A DNA stretch of 64,000 nt from Gnetum montanum (GCA_015680685.1 MNCI01004834.1:455085-519084), one strand, 5' to 3'; positions 22,817-35,449 are shown, counted from the first letter of the stretch. The notes: generated by a model from the letters alone, not told the origin. A program made the numbers and translations.

Positions 22817-23844
22817 ACTACACTTGCAGCTACAATGTATATAAGTTTAGAAGATGTAGATGATTTTAGATTTTGTAGTGATATGCTGGTAATTTATTGT
22901 GTTCAAAAGAAATGTTTAAGCTTATTCATAGACAAGAAACAATTAACATTATAAACAAGTGTATCAAAGAAAGCATAGGAGTTAGGTCAAAGGAGATACT
23001 CATGAACTAACTACTTTAGTTGCATTCAACAATAATGCCAAACATGGGTCTTTTCTCAATTAGTTTATTAGGACACTTAACTAAGAAAATAAAAAAAAGG
23101 CAAAAAGGTATTTTGTGGTGAATAGTTGGGGAGGAGATGATCCATGAGGAAATAATTAAAGATTTCATGTATGATAGACATTGATATTAATTCATAAAGC
23201 AAACTACTAACATATACAAGTAAGATAATAATTATGATCATGATGATGACAGTAGATTAGTGCCTTGGTATTTTTGAAAAGGGAGTTGCTCAAAGTGTAT
23301 AAAGACACCATAAAAGAGGGGAATGCAACACCCTTCAATGTTATCACGTGGAGTTGAGTTTCATGTAAATGGCAAATGCAGCAACACAAGTGAAGGTGAT
23401 TATTGAAATTCATGTGCATGGATTATGAAAGCCATTTTGCCTAACCTCCTCACACCAAATCAGAAACACTAGAAAAAATGCTCCTTCTTCAGATTTTGTA
23501 TTATTTTTGGCTGGGTTTCTTTAAGAACTTCCTCTTTTCACTCCGATTCCAGGCTACAAAACTAGTGCCACCAACAAAACACAGAATCACAAACTATCTG
23601 CTACTAATAATGTCAATTGTGGCGATGTAGAACAGTGATAGGCCTGCTGCTGCAACAACTCTACTACTACTCTTTGGCACTGGAAGTGCAGAAACCCAGA
23701 AAATCTTGGACTTTTGGATTTCAAAAAAATATTAAATGTTTTGTGTTTTGACACGACATTGGTATTGGCCACGCCTAGCTAGGCAAGCAAGAAAGCTAAG
23801 TTTAGTAGTCCCAGTCCTAGTACCAGTGGCAGTAGCTATTAAAG
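22817..23844. other. Intergenic stretch, nothing recognised
   Basis: Short open frames on the minus strand (23207-23419 and 23587-23772) have no family signature. The last part may hold degraded upstream sequence of the peroxidase fossil. Confidence 0.4.
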
Positions 23845-24360
23845 AACTTCTACGCCAAGACTTCTTCACCAGTGGAATTCATCATGGTAGACACGGTAAG
23901 AGCAACGATAGTGAAGGAAAGATGGATGCGAGATGTCACTGCTATGATTACATTTCCAAGTTGCTTTGTGCAGGGTTGCGATGCCTCCATTCTCCTCAAC
24001 GGAAACAACACCAAGAGGATGTTCACTACCAACAACAACTTCGTACGCGGTTACGAAGTCATCGATGCCATCAAGACACAATTGGCAGTCGTGTGCCTGG
24101 GAGTGGCGTTGTTCATGGACGTGGTAGCACTGGTAGCATCTGACTTGACATTCATTGTAGGAGGATCCTTCTGGAAGGTCAAGCCACTACCTCCCTGCAT
24201 ATGCTTCCACTAGTGTTCTTCAACGTGGATCAGCAAATACAACTTTTCACTAACCAGGGACTCTGCATCACCAACCTCATCACTCTCACTGGCATACACA
24301 TCATCGGGCAAGCTTGTTGCACCAATTTACGAGCCCATATTTACAATGATATATACAGGC
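23845..24360 (+). pseudogene. Fossil of a class III (secretory) plant peroxidase
   Basis: In frame 1 (about 23880-24180) successive family blocks appear: DTVRATIVKERW (mature N-terminal helix), CFVQGCDASILLN (distal haem side), FVRGYEVIDAIKTQL, and LVASDLTFIVGGSFW (the AARD...GGP.W region). In frame 3 (24201-24350) come FNVDQQIQLFTNQGL, LTGIHIIGQACCTNLRAHIY (the GAHTIG.A.C..FR proximal block, proximal His kept). The distal block reads ITFPSCF where the family has LHFHDCF, so the catalytic distal His is lost. The usual LGRRD segment is missing at the frame change near 24190. No introns are visible between blocks that introns usually separate, which could mean a processed origin or intron loss. 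The family oxidises phenolics with H2O2 in the cell wall; this copy cannot. Confidence 0.85.
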
Positions 24361-25599
24361 CCCAACTTGACCACAAAATTGATAGTGAGAGCTGTGCATT
24401 CGAGGCTGTGTCAATTGTGACACGTATGATCAACTGGAAACCTATTTTATGGATGGAGGAAGAAGTTTAGCATGTTAAGGATTTGGCTGAGGAAGAAATT
24501 TAGCATGTTAAAGATTTCGCTAATAAACATAACCAATGTGTCATGAGGTACATTGTTGGGAATATTGGTCATAGAGAGCCCATGAAGGGAACATGGAGAG
24601 GCTCTACACGTGTCTTAACCTTATGGATTGTGTTCCAAAGCATGAGGTCCACCTTTAAAGGTGGGGCAATTTCTGCCACCTGGCCTAGACACTTTTCTTA
24701 GCTTATATAGAGGTTGAAGCATGTCACCGCCTGTTGTTGGGTGCTCCTGTGCTTCGTGATCTATGGCGACGTTGCCACTAGTCACTTCACCTCACCTTGT
24801 GACTGGTGGTGAGTAGATGTAGCTATGTCCGTTGCTATTGTAAACCCCAATCACAATTTTTTGTGATTTTGCTTTGGTTTTTAGTTGGAAGAAATCCTCC
24901 TCTTGCCATGTTGCTCGGGGTTATTGTGCTTCATGCCTTGTCTCGTTGGTGTTGGCCGCTTTGCCTCTCTCTATGTTTGGTGATTTGCGAAGGTAGATTT
25001 TCATGGTTTTCTCTACTACGATTCTGCATAGCTATTTTGCACTATGGCTGGGTGGATCTATATTGCCATGTTGTTGTGGTGGTGTGGGGCTTCACTGTTT
25101 TGCGTGGGCACTGTGGCATGTCTCTACTGCTGAGTGTTTTCTTAGCAGTTGAAGGTTTTCTTCATGGTCGTTGTTGGTGTGGCCACCTCTACACTCACCT
25201 TGTGGGTCGATGTTGTGGCTGGAGGTGCTATTCTACACCTTTATTATGTAGTTTGGCATTGTGGTGGGTGGCTGTGTTCTAGCATTGCATGCTATTCTAC
25301 ATCGTTAGAGTGTGGTGGTGGTGTTCTCTCACTCTACGATGGTGGGTGGTTTTGCTAGTGCTACAAGGTCAATTCCATGTAGGTTTTGCAATGGCAGATT
25401 GTCTAGTTTTGCTCTCCATTAGGGAAGTTCCTCTAACTTGCCTAAAATTGACTTCTTCTTTTCGATGATATTTTTGATGAGGTTTTCAAAGATTTTGCAA
25501 CATGCTTTATTTTTCTTCAAATAGTGGGGTTTCTACCAAAGGTCTTTGAGTACTAACATGCAAATACAAAGCCTCCTTCAGCCCTAGGGCATTCACATT
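24361..25599. other. Unassigned stretch upstream of the LINE
   Basis: The part from about 24700 is GT-rich and moderately GC-rich and may be the LINE 5' untranslated region. The 158-residue open frame at 24806-25282 is Cys/Trp/Leu-rich with no recognisable domain. Confidence 0.4.
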
Positions 25600-25619
25600 T
25601 CTCATGCCCATTATTACAC

Positions 25620-26060
25620 CCAAAACTTTATTTTGGTGGAATTATTTGAGGCCTCTCAGGTGGAGAAGGCTCTCTTTCTAAAAATTTTTCCAACACGGAA
25701 TGCAACTCTAATTGTGTGCATATGGAGGTTTGACTTTAATGTTAATGACCCAGCATTTAACATAATTTTCTATTATGTGGAATTGCCAAATCTTCCACTC
25801 ATTTTTTCATATGCAGAGAGAGACATCATGAATACCCTCAGCCCTATAATTTTCGATCATAATACTATGATCAATGGAACTCAAATTTTTCGTTATTGTA
25901 TCAAACTCGATATAACTCTTAGGAAGACCTCATTAGCCTTTACAGCTAGTGGAAAACTCTTCACCTAGAAAATCAGCTATTTTTATCTTCCAAACTTGTG
26001 TAGCTACTGTCATCGACTGAGCATCATATCTCAGAATGTCCCTTCTTAGCTAAGAAAAAA
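25620..26060 (+). pseudogene. LINE ORF1 relic (DUF4283 and CCHC-like knuckle)
   Basis: The open frame 25633-25968 shows the DUF4283 pattern: NIIFYYVELPNLPLIFSYAE followed by a DHNTMINGTQIFRYCIKLDI-like stretch (wV.lp.lPl.fw ... D..T......aR..v.id). After a stop at 25966, ISYFYLPNLCSYCHRLS resembles the YE.LP.fC..Cg..GH knuckle. ORF1 of plant L1 elements binds the element RNA. Confidence 0.7.
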
Positions 26061-26473
26061 ACAATCCATTGTACCTTAAAAAACCCATTCCCTAGACACA
26101 CCATCTTGTCCACCCTCAAAATCCTTTAGGTTTGGATCCTTTTCTAAAACAGCTCCAAAGTTCTCCTCTCCATCTGGCACCCTCAAGGCACAAACGCCAT
26201 AGTCGGGTACACACACCTCAGTACATATGTCATCTCGTCAAAGTCATTGAAGGACTCCGTCTTGGGTGAGGAGTTTGTGATAAGCAGTGGAAGGAAATGA
26301 GTCAAAGCTTTCTCCCTTACAACTCCATCCTCCACTTCCTCTCCATTGAACACTTCTGTAGCCCATGTCTCTACAAACAACTCCTTTGCCCTCCTTTAAC
26401 AAATAATGGAAGTTGATACTTTGACTTTCAAACCTTTTATTGACTGCTCATTCAACATGCTCTCTGCTTCCTC

Positions 26474-29400
26474 ATGAACCTCCTATCATGGAACATCCAA
26501 GGCCTTATTGATAAGCTTCGACAAAAGTGTGCAGGAAACTTTCTTTCTAGTCTTAATATTGCTTTTAATTTCATTCTCCTTCAAGAAATTAAGATTTTAG
26601 CTAACCATTTATCTCTTTCAGCCCATTGTTTTCTCCTTCACTCATCAATTCTTGCAATGTCCCATGTGAATGGGAAAGGGGGAGCTGCCATTATTCTTTA
26701 ACCAAGTGAGTCTAAAGAATTGCCTCAAGATAAGCTTGGGAAGGGGGCGACGCTGCCAAATTCTGATTATCAAAATTGGTATGCCTTTATGAAAAATTTC
26801 TACCTTTCTAATAGGGTGGATGCCTTTGCTAGTGATCTCCTTCATAAATTTACTTGGAGCAATCTCTGTCTTGGGCAATTTTGCATCTACAGCAGGTTAG
26901 ACAGGTCCTATTTTTTGACCCTTTCTTTTTGGTGTGCCTTCTCCACTACTACGGTTCATCAACATGCCACCTTATTAGATCATCTTCCCATCTCTATATC
27001 TATCTAGATTCATGGTAGCAATCATAGACATAAATTCCATCTTTTTCGACTACATAATAACTACTCTTCCCCTTTCACTCAACTTCTTCTCTCTAACCTT
27101 TAAAATGTCAAACCTAGGTCCTTAAATTAGGTGGGTTTGATTAAATGGTGGCATCATGCTTCTTTTAAAGTGCAAAACTTTGCTTGTTCATATGGTAAGG
27201 TAGTGGTTGCTCAGGCCAAACAAGAATACAACAACATTCACCTTACTATTGAACATCTAACTGATAGATTAGCTCAAGATCCTTTCAACACTCTAGTTCA
27301 AGAGGAGTTAGCTAGCGCCTGGTTAGACTTCTAACAATGGGAAGTGTATAGAGTACAAAGTGCCTTAACTAAAACTAGAGTCACTTGGTTAAATATTCAA
27401 GATGAACATTGTAAGGAAATTTTCAATTATCTAAATAGCTCTTCTCTTTTGCATTCTTTAGACAAAATCTCCAGTGATAGAACCATCCTCACTGACCATA
27501 ACAGTATCCTCCTATTTCTTAAGAACCATTATGAAACCCTTTTTGTAGCTACCCCTATGGACATCTCATCATTTGAGGCTACTACCCTTAATTATCCTAG
27601 CCTTATCAAGTCTACTATGTTGCAAAGTCTAGATGCCGATATCACCAAGGAGGAGCTTTAGGCAACTTGTTCCAAGTTGAGTCATGGAAAGGTTTCCCTG
27701 TTGAATTTTTTCAAACTCATTGGGATTTGATGGAGAATGATCTTCTCTAGGTCATTAGAGAGGCTATCATTATTGGTTTCGTTAGGCCCAATCTAAATCA
27801 AGGAATTATTCATCTCTTGCCTAAGTCCAGGGATCCTACTTGTATCTCTAATTGGTGTCCCATTACTCTTCTCAACATGGTGTATAAAATTTGGGCCAAG
27901 TGCTTAGTCTTACGACTGAAAAAAATTCTTGGATAGATTATATCTCCCCAGAAAATAGGATTTGTTCCTAGTAGATATATTTTAAACAATGTGATTGTAG
28001 TGGGGAAAGGTATCAAATGGGCAAAGGATGATGGTCAAGATATTCTCCTAATGAAGCTTGACTATGCCAAGGCCTATGACAACATAAAGTGGGACTTTAT
28101 TCTATAGACAATGACTAAACTTTGTTTTGGCCTTAAGTCCCTACACATGGTGAAATTCTTATTCTCAGATGCTACCACAAGAATAGCCACTACCTTTGGC
28201 ATCACCTCTCCCTTTCCTATTCATAGGTCAGTGTGATGAGGATGTCCTCTTGCCCCTTTCAAAATAAAGTTCTGACCAGGCTCCACCTTTCTTCACCTCA
28301 ACAAGAGCTTCTTAACATGCATTTTGCCGATGACTCTTTTTTTCTTGTTCAAAACACTATTGCTAATTTACACTAGCTCTTATTGAGGGTGAAGCAATAT
28401 TGCTCACTCTTAGGCTCCACTATTAATTAGAAAAAATCCTCTATTTATAGCTTTACTAGTAATTACAGTCATGTGACCAACTATAATTGGAAGTTTCTTC
28501 AAGATTAAGGCATCATTAAGATTCTTGGAATTCCATTCCATTTTATTAGAGGTTCAATCTTTGTTCTTTGGGAGTAGGTTTGGATTCAAAAGAAACTTGA
28601 AAAATGAAAGACTAAACCCCTCACTCTTGCTAGTAAGTACCTCGTATGTAAGTCCATATGTGCGTCTACCCATGTGTATTACTTTTCATGTTGTGCCCCC
28701 TCCCAAGCTGCTTATTAGAAGCTTGAATGATTATTTCGTGAATTCATGTGGTCCTCTAAAAATTCTCAAAAAGGCTTTCACCATGTCGCCTGGAATATTG
28801 TTACTCTTCTTAAGAATAAAGGCAACATAGGTCTTTTGAACTCTTTAAGCAGGGGATTACCTTAGTTGCTAAGTGGTTGGTCGAGCATCTAGATGCCCTG
28901 AATATTATTGGGATTATCCTCCAATTAAGACTTCATCAAGCATTTCCCAAAAATAAGCTCTTTCAGAAAGGTATCCATTTCGTTAATTGGATCCTTTTCC
29001 CCCATACTATCATTATTCCTAGATCTCATGTTTTCAAAAGCATTTGGAGCACTTGGAAAACTCTAAACTATTATATTGATTAGAATAATGTTAAGATCAA
29101 CCCTACTCTCCTCTCTAAGTTATGTCCCTGGTGGTTACCTTTGCCACTTGCTCCCCTTACATTAAGAATAATAAGGTTGTTACCTCTTAGTATCAGAAGG
29201 GTGTTATTTCTCTGAGTTTTCTTCAACTAGCTAGTCATTGGATTTCAGGGGTTGAGTTTAATAATTTGTATGGGAAGTCTGAAGCAATGCACCATTTCCT
29301 GGCTCAGGTTTACTCCTTCATCCATTGCCATTTGCAGCTAGATGTTTTAGTGCAAAGCACTCCTCATGGTCTTCAATGGATTAATGGGTCAAAACTTCTA

Positions 29401-29960
29401 CCTTACAAGTTGCATGTCCCCTTTCACCTTTTGCATGAATCATCTAGTATCATTCAATGATATAACAAGTCTTGGCACAAACAAGAGTTGGAACAATTCT
29501 GGATCCCCCTCTTCCAACATATTTGGAAACTATTGATCCTCCCTAAAATTAAGTAGTTCCTTCGGTGTCTCTTCCACCAAGGTTTACCTATTGGAAAATG
29601 TATCAAATATCTTAGGATTCATAGTCCTAATTGCCCTCTTTGTGGTGGAAAAGAGGACTTTGTTCATGTGTTTTGGCATTGCCCCTTCGCACAGCACATG
29701 TGGACATGGGCTTCTAAAGTAATTCCATCATGCATGCTATCTCAAGATGATGTTATATTTGACCTTTTGGCCACCACTTTTGCTAATTTTAAATTTCTAT
29801 GAAAAGTTATTAGGCCTATTATTCTATATGATATTTGGAAGTTTAGATGTAATTTTATCTTTCAAAGGATTAATTATTCTAATAATTGTCATCTTACAAT
29901 GATGGAAAAATTGTAGATCTTCTGCCTCATTCATTTCCAACTCAAATCTCAATCATCAAA
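26474..29960 (+). pseudogene. LINE ORF2 relic: endonuclease and reverse transcriptase
   Basis: It starts with the APE-type endonuclease signature MNLLSWNIQGL and continues with FTWSN...YSRLDR and a degraded SDH (DHLPISI) by about 27000. The RT begins around 27780 with NQGIIHLLPKS and shows IGFVPSRYILNNVI, LLMKLDYAKAYDNIKWDF and the catalytic box HFADDS near 28320 (YADD type). A zf-RVT motif (CPLCGGKEDFVHVFWHCPFA) ends the frame near 29700. Stops, often TAG, and several frameshifts inactivate it. The protein would nick target DNA and copy the RNA at the nick. Confidence 0.88.
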
Positions 29961-30391
29961 GTTCAAAATGGATATTCATTAGTTAATTCATCCACTACAA
30001 CCTTGGAAAAGACCTGTGCATGCAAGCAACACTCTTCAATAGGAATCTCTGCATAGAAGCTTCCTTTCTTAAACTTGAGTGGATTCACCATATGGGAATC
30101 TCTCTGTCTTGTATCAAGTGCTATCTACCTCATCCAAATTTTTGCCACTCTCTCTTGTAATAGGCTAGTTGGTCTTGGTGGATGGTAGTTCTCTAGATTG
30201 GATTTCCTCTTTTTGTCAATAGTTACTTATGCAGACGTTTCCTAGAGTCTCTCCCTAGTTATCTAAGTTTTCCATTTTTTTTATCCCTGTGACTTAATGC
30301 AGTTTATGAACTTGATACCCTTTTACTATTAATAAAACTTCTTTTTGGGGTCTGACACCCCTCCTCACCTCCCCTCCCCTCTCTCCTGCCC

Positions 30392-30487
30392 NNNNNNNNN
30401 NNNNNNNNNNNNNNNNNNNNNNNNNNNNNNNNNNNNNNNNNNNNNNNNNNNNNNNNNNNNNNNNNNNNNNNNNNNNNNNNNNNNNNN
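30392..30487. other. Assembly gap (96 N) in a C-rich tract
   Basis: The Ns are flanked on the left by CTCCTCACCTCCCCTCCCC-type sequence and on the right by a run of Cs. The gap probably sits in a homopolymer-like stretch that could not be sequenced. The true length is unknown, and it hides the 3' junction of the LINE. Any open frame across it is meaningless. Confidence 0.9.
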
Positions 30488-30959
30488 CCCCGCCCCCCCC
30501 CCCCCCAACAACTAACATGTCATGTGTCTCTACAAACAAACAAAGATGAAGATGTCTGTAGCAATGGCCAACGATGGCATAGAAAGAAAGTGGCATGGGT
30601 AATAACCAAGGTTTCACTACTTCTTTACAGGGGAAGTGGCATAGATGAGGTCAAGGGAGTTATAGATCTATTGATTAAAGAGAATTGGAAATAAAAGATT
30701 CTAGAAAATTCCTAAAATCTAAGGAAGCTAATAGATTTTAAACAAATCAATTATGGAGAACCAAAAAAATCAAGGCTTGGTTCAGTGAATCAAATCATGA
30801 GAAAGCATGCTATTAGTGGAAGTTAGTTTCATGTTTATCAATGAAGAAGCTTTAAACTAAATTCAGTGAATCAATATTTTTTGGAAAATATAGTTATCAT
30901 TTAGGAAGCTCAAAATAAAAAGATTCATAGAATAGTTATTTAATGTCCTATATGAACAG
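30488..30959. other. Intergenic stretch, nothing recognised
   Basis: AT-rich sequence after a C-run, without coding signature or repeat match that I can see. Confidence 0.4.
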
Positions 30960-31390
30960 GGTACTTGGCAACTATAGCTTGTATTTCTATAGTGGCAATA
31001 ACTTCCCATAGAAGTTATAACTTCCTGTGGTAGTTGTAACTAAACCCGCATAATATTTGTAACTAACCTTAATTTCTCATGATGTTGTAACTATTGAATA
31101 GAACACTTGGCCACTATACCTTTTTAATTTCTATGGTAGTTATAATTAACTTCCATGGTGGTTGTAACTAACCTTAATCTTTCATGAGTTTATAACTATC
31201 CACTATAAAAGAGCTTCAAGGGTAGAATAAAAAAAGGGTCCTAGATTGNACATCACCAATTCAGCTACTTTATTTAAAACTTGTGAGTTCTTATCTTCTC
31301 ATTTTATCTTAGTTACTTAGTTAATGGTTTAGATAGTACTATGCTTGGCATTTAATTTTGGGAGTTTCTAATTCTAAAATTAAGTTTAAA
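30960..31390 (+). repeat. LTR of family B, partial plus-strand copy
   Basis: It shares the U3 words (GTTGTAACTAACCTTAA, TCTATGGTAGTTATAA), the promoter block CACTATAAAAGAGCTTCAAG at 31201-31220, and the downstream TTAGTTACTTAGTTAATGG with the other family B copies. It stops matching after TTTAATTTTGGGAG near 31365, where the split copy is interrupted by the gag/ORF2 insertion. A single N lies at 31249. Confidence 0.7.
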
Positions 31391-31904
31391 GGAATACCTT
31401 CATTTCCTGCCATTCTAGTCACAAGATTGAAGGAAAACGTTTGTGGTCCCAAACGGTAGCCAACAAGAAGGTCATAATCAGGTTATAGGATTGTCGCTTA
31501 AGGAGAGTAATGACAGGGATTATGAAACAAGCACTCTTGGTATGATAGGAAAAATTCACAAAATTTTGTGCATTAAGGTCACATGGTGACTTGCTACTAC
31601 AATGAGTTAAACCTTTGCATGACTCCAGGCTTCATTGTGCAAACACAACTCCAAGAGAACAACAAAACAAGACAAATAAAACATGTCATCATAATACAAT
31701 GTATAGGGCTACATGAAAGATTAAGCAAAGCAGGCCACTAAAGGTCATAATCATTATACCCAAAAGGGATTTGCATCTTGCATTGTAGATGTTACAAAAT
31801 TTTTCATTCCATTTGTCATGCAAAAAGAGGTAAAGAAAGGAATACTGGCTCGCTTATTACTGGTCACTGTGGTCGTGGATGTCGATGTTGATACTTGCAA
31901 AGAA
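31391..31904. other. Stretch between a family B LTR fragment and pol
   Basis: It is probably 3' untranslated sequence of the minus-strand Tat element (downstream of integrase). No LTR could be matched to the other end of the element. Confidence 0.35.
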
Positions 31905-34900
31905 AGCATGTTAGACATAATAAGGTTTTAGATAGAAATGATTCACTAGATTGACCAATTCATTTCCATCCATGTCTACTATTCTGAAGGCTCCATTTCC
32001 ATAGGCCTTGGTGATTAAGAAAGGCCCTTCCTAGTTGGCTAAGAAGCTATCTACATGCTCACGGATAGCTTTGAGGACTAGGTCTTCCTTCTTGATGTTT
32101 CATTTATTTAGGTCATGGTAGTGTTGTTGCTTCTACCCCTCTTGATAATGCTTAATGTGAGCAAGTGTTCGCACTCATTGCTCCTCCATTGAGTATAAGT
32201 CCATGGCATGTGGCTTCTTGTTTTTTTCATCGTTGATGAAGTTTGATAGAGCTACCATGAGTGATGGAACCTACAATTCAAGAGACAAAACAACTTCAAA
32301 ACCATAAACTAGGCTATATGGGATTACACTAATTGTGGTTCGATAGGTTGTTTTATAGGCCCAAAGTGCATGGACAAGCCACTCATGCCATTTGTGTCTA
32401 CTGTGATTCAACATCTTTTTCAGAAAGTTTATGATGGCCTTGTTGCTAGCTTCAGCTTGTCCATTTTCTTGAGGGTAGTACAGTGATGAAAAGGAATGTT
32501 TAATGCTTAGGTCTTAACAAAAGACTTTTGTTTCTTGGCTACTAATCTATGGTCCATTATCCATGACTATGGTCATAGGTATGCCAAAACGAGCTACTAT
32601 GTTGTCAAGTATAAATCTATAGAATTGTTGAGTTGTTGTCTTCCTTAGGGGAATAGCTTCAATCCACTTTGTGAAGTATTCGGTTATGGTGATGATGAAG
32701 CTATGCCCTATGAAAGACTTAGGTCTTATAGGTTTAATGATATCCAACGCCCATCATTGAAATGGCCAAGTTATCTGAGTAGTGTGTAACTTAGTTGGTG
32801 GCACATGTATTAGGTTGATATGTTGCTAACAAGTGTCACAGGTCTTGAATTTCTATAGGCAATCATTTTCCATATAAGGTCAGTAATAGCCTAGCCATCT
32901 AATCTTAGCAACCATGGCTCTAGGTCCTATATGTCCTCCACATACACCCTCATGAATGTGTTTAAGGACTATGCAGGCTTCAATTTTGCCCAAGCATACT
33001 AACAATATGTCATCATAAGATCGTTCACATAATGTATTATTGCTTACAGTGACATAATATTTTGATCTTTTACGTATAATGTCCTTCTAAGAAGTATTAA
33101 AGCCTTGAGAAGATTCACCATTCATGAGGTAAAATTTGATATCATCATATCATTCCCTTAGAGGAGTGGTATTGATAGAGGCTATAAAGTTATCCTTAGT
33201 GTTCTGTGTGATGGGAATAGCACAGTTCATGGTTAAGGTAGGTAACTTATTAAATACATTAGGAATCATATTGAGAGCCAAGGTTGTAATGGCATCGACT
33301 AATGTGTTCTCGGTTTAGAGTACGTGTTGGATATCAATGTCTATGAATTGTTATATTAGTTTCTTACCTAGGTCACATAAGGTTGTAAATGGTTGGCCTT
33401 ACATGCATAAACCTCTATTATTTGGTTAGCCATAAGTTGTGAATCACCTTTAATCTTTAGACACTTGATTCCTTGGTCATAGGCTACCATCATTCCCTTG
33501 ATTAATCCTTCATGCTCTGCTAAATTGTTGGTATATGGGAATTCGAAATAGTAAGTGAAGGATTGGATTTCACTTGACAGGAGTGTTATGATGGCAGCAA
33601 CATTGGCCCCATGGGAAATTGAAGCTCTATAAAAGTGCATAACTACCGCATAGCCCTTAGGTACATTATTAACAATGTTGACATGTTTATCTAGGAATTT
33701 GGGGTCTATGGCATCATGATCTTCTATTGGCGAAGTAGTAAGTTGTGTGACTATTGCTTGTCCTTTTGTTGATGCTTTAGAAATGTAATGGAGGTCAAAT
33801 TAGGCTATTATGGCTTTTCACCAAGCAATATGACTATTTTCATAGATGTTGGTTGTTATGGCTCTAAGTATGTTGTCCTTACAGATGACATTAACTTGGC
33901 TCCTAAAGACTTAGTGTATCCACTTCTTCTATGAGAAGACTAGGGCTAGAAAATACTTCTCTATTTTAGTGTATTGAGTCTCATGGGTAATTAATGCATG
34001 GCATAGGTAGTATACGAGAAGCTCTGCCCCATTTTCTCATTTTTGACAAAGTAGAGAGGCAGTGGATGTGTTGGAGATAGCAAGGTAGATGTAAAAAGGT
34101 TTATCCTCTTGTGGTGAATAGACTATTGGTAATTATGCCAACTCTTGCTTAAGGTTTTCAAAGGCTTCTTGGCATTAATCCATCTACTCATAGTGAACTC
34201 CTTTCTTAACCAAGTGTTGCATGGGTTGTAACTTATTCGTAAGCCTAGCAATAAACCTATGGATAAATTGTAATTTTCCTTGTAATCCCTAAAGCTCCTT
34301 AAGGTTGGTTGGTGCTACCGAGTTGGATATGGCTTTAACCTTATCAGGATTAACACATATTCCCACTTTGGATACTAAAAAGCCAAGCATCTTACTGGTT
34401 TTGAAATCAATGACACACTTCGTGGGGTTAAGCCTAAGCTCATATTTGAGACATCATTTCAACATAAGGTCAAGGTCATGTGCATGGTCTTTGACCACTT
34501 TGGACTTGATGGCTATATTATCTACATAATCATTAAGTAATCCTAGCATGTAATCACTAAAGATATGTCATAGCTCTTTGGTAGGTTGCTCTTGCATTCT
34601 TGAGGTCAAAAGGCATCATGATGTAACAAAAGGTACCCCAAGGAGTCATGAAGGTCATATTAAGTTGATGTTATGGGTTAATCCTATTTTGGTTGTATCC
34701 TAAGAATCCATCCATGAAGGATAACAAGGCATGCCCAACCATAGTATAGATAAGTTGGTCAATACTAGGCAAAGGGAAATAATATTTGATGGTTGCCTTA
34801 TTCAGGTCTTAGAAATCAATACATATATGTATACTCCCATTTTTCTTAGGGACTACCACTATGTTGGACACCCATTCTGCATAATTAACAACTCTAATGA

Positions 34901-35430
34901 AAGCATCTTAGTATAACTTGATGATTTCATCACAAATTGCCAAGGATAAATTTGTCCTAATCTTGCAAACTTTTTTCTTAACTAGTCTAATACTATAATT
35001 GAGTATGATGTTATGTTGCACTAGGCATGGGTCAAGACCTAGCATATTTTCATATGACTAGGCAAAAGCCTTAATATTATCCTAGAGGACCTTGGTGATG
35101 TCTTGAGCTTGTTGAGGTTCCAGTGAGGAACTTAGTTTTAGTGGTTTCTCCTCACCACTATGTGTCAGGACAAGAATCTCAACTAGAGAATCCTAAGTGA
35201 TATCCCTAGCCTTAAGGTCAAGGGTTATAACAAGGTTTTTAGGACACTCAATAGTTTTTTCTATTGAGGCTATGTGGTCAATAAGACCCTCAGGCTCAAG
35301 ATCTAGGTAATTAAAGTTGATGCATCATTCAACATCACCATGAGGTTCACTTAGACTCAAAGGCCCATTGAATTGCTCCCAGATGTCCATACTACTATCT
35401 TGCATATTAACCATAAGCACATCAAGTAGC
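31905..35430 (-). pseudogene. Tat-lineage Ty3/gypsy pol: RT, RNase H, second RNase H, integrase
   Basis: On the minus strand from 35430 come a linker (MDIWEQFNGPLSL) and RT (SYENMLGLDP, YAEWVSNIVVVPKKNG, MTPWGTFCYIMMPFDLKNA, then DYVDN near 34530 where the catalytic box should read YVDD, and LGLTPRSVSLI or LNPTKCVIDF by frame). RNase H 1 follows at about 34130-33790 (VYYLCHALITHETQYTKIEK). A second, archaeal-type RNase H is at 33640-33368 (TNNLAEHEGLIKGM, KIKGDSQLMANQI); this is diagnostic of the Tat lineage. Integrase comes last, with its HHCC finger (HIHEGVCGGH ... CDTC) near 32970-32830, core GHSFIITITEYFTKW...DNG at 32747-32547, and the C-terminal NGAFRIVDMDGNEL near 31990. Stops are frequent. 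The matching gag-protease half appears to be at 45180-48630. Confidence 0.88.
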
Positions 35431-35449
35431 AGCTATGTGATAAAATGAG

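Larger units (their letters stand above)
25600..30340 (+). mobile_element. L1-type LINE, nearly full length but broken
   Basis: An ORF1 (DUF4283 plus zinc knuckle) and an ORF2 (endonuclease, reverse transcriptase, C-terminal zf-RVT) lie in the usual order on the plus strand, with stops and frameshifts throughout. The 3' end is in the TTAATAAAACTTC region near 30330, shortly before the assembly gap. No poly(A) tail or target duplication can be seen because of the gap. A second, 5'-truncated LINE lies at 58430-60480. Confidence 0.85.

Noticed and set aside
24806-25282. 158-residue plus-strand open frame as a membrane protein
   Set aside because: It is rich in Cys, Trp and Leu from GT-rich sequence; two frames are open in parallel and no family is recognisable. 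Probably LINE 5' region.
30294-30617. 107-residue open frame across 30392-30487
   Set aside because: It runs through the N gap and is artificial.
31201-31240. TATA block as the promoter of a host gene
   Set aside because: The same block recurs in three family B LTR copies and no gene follows; it is an LTR promoter.
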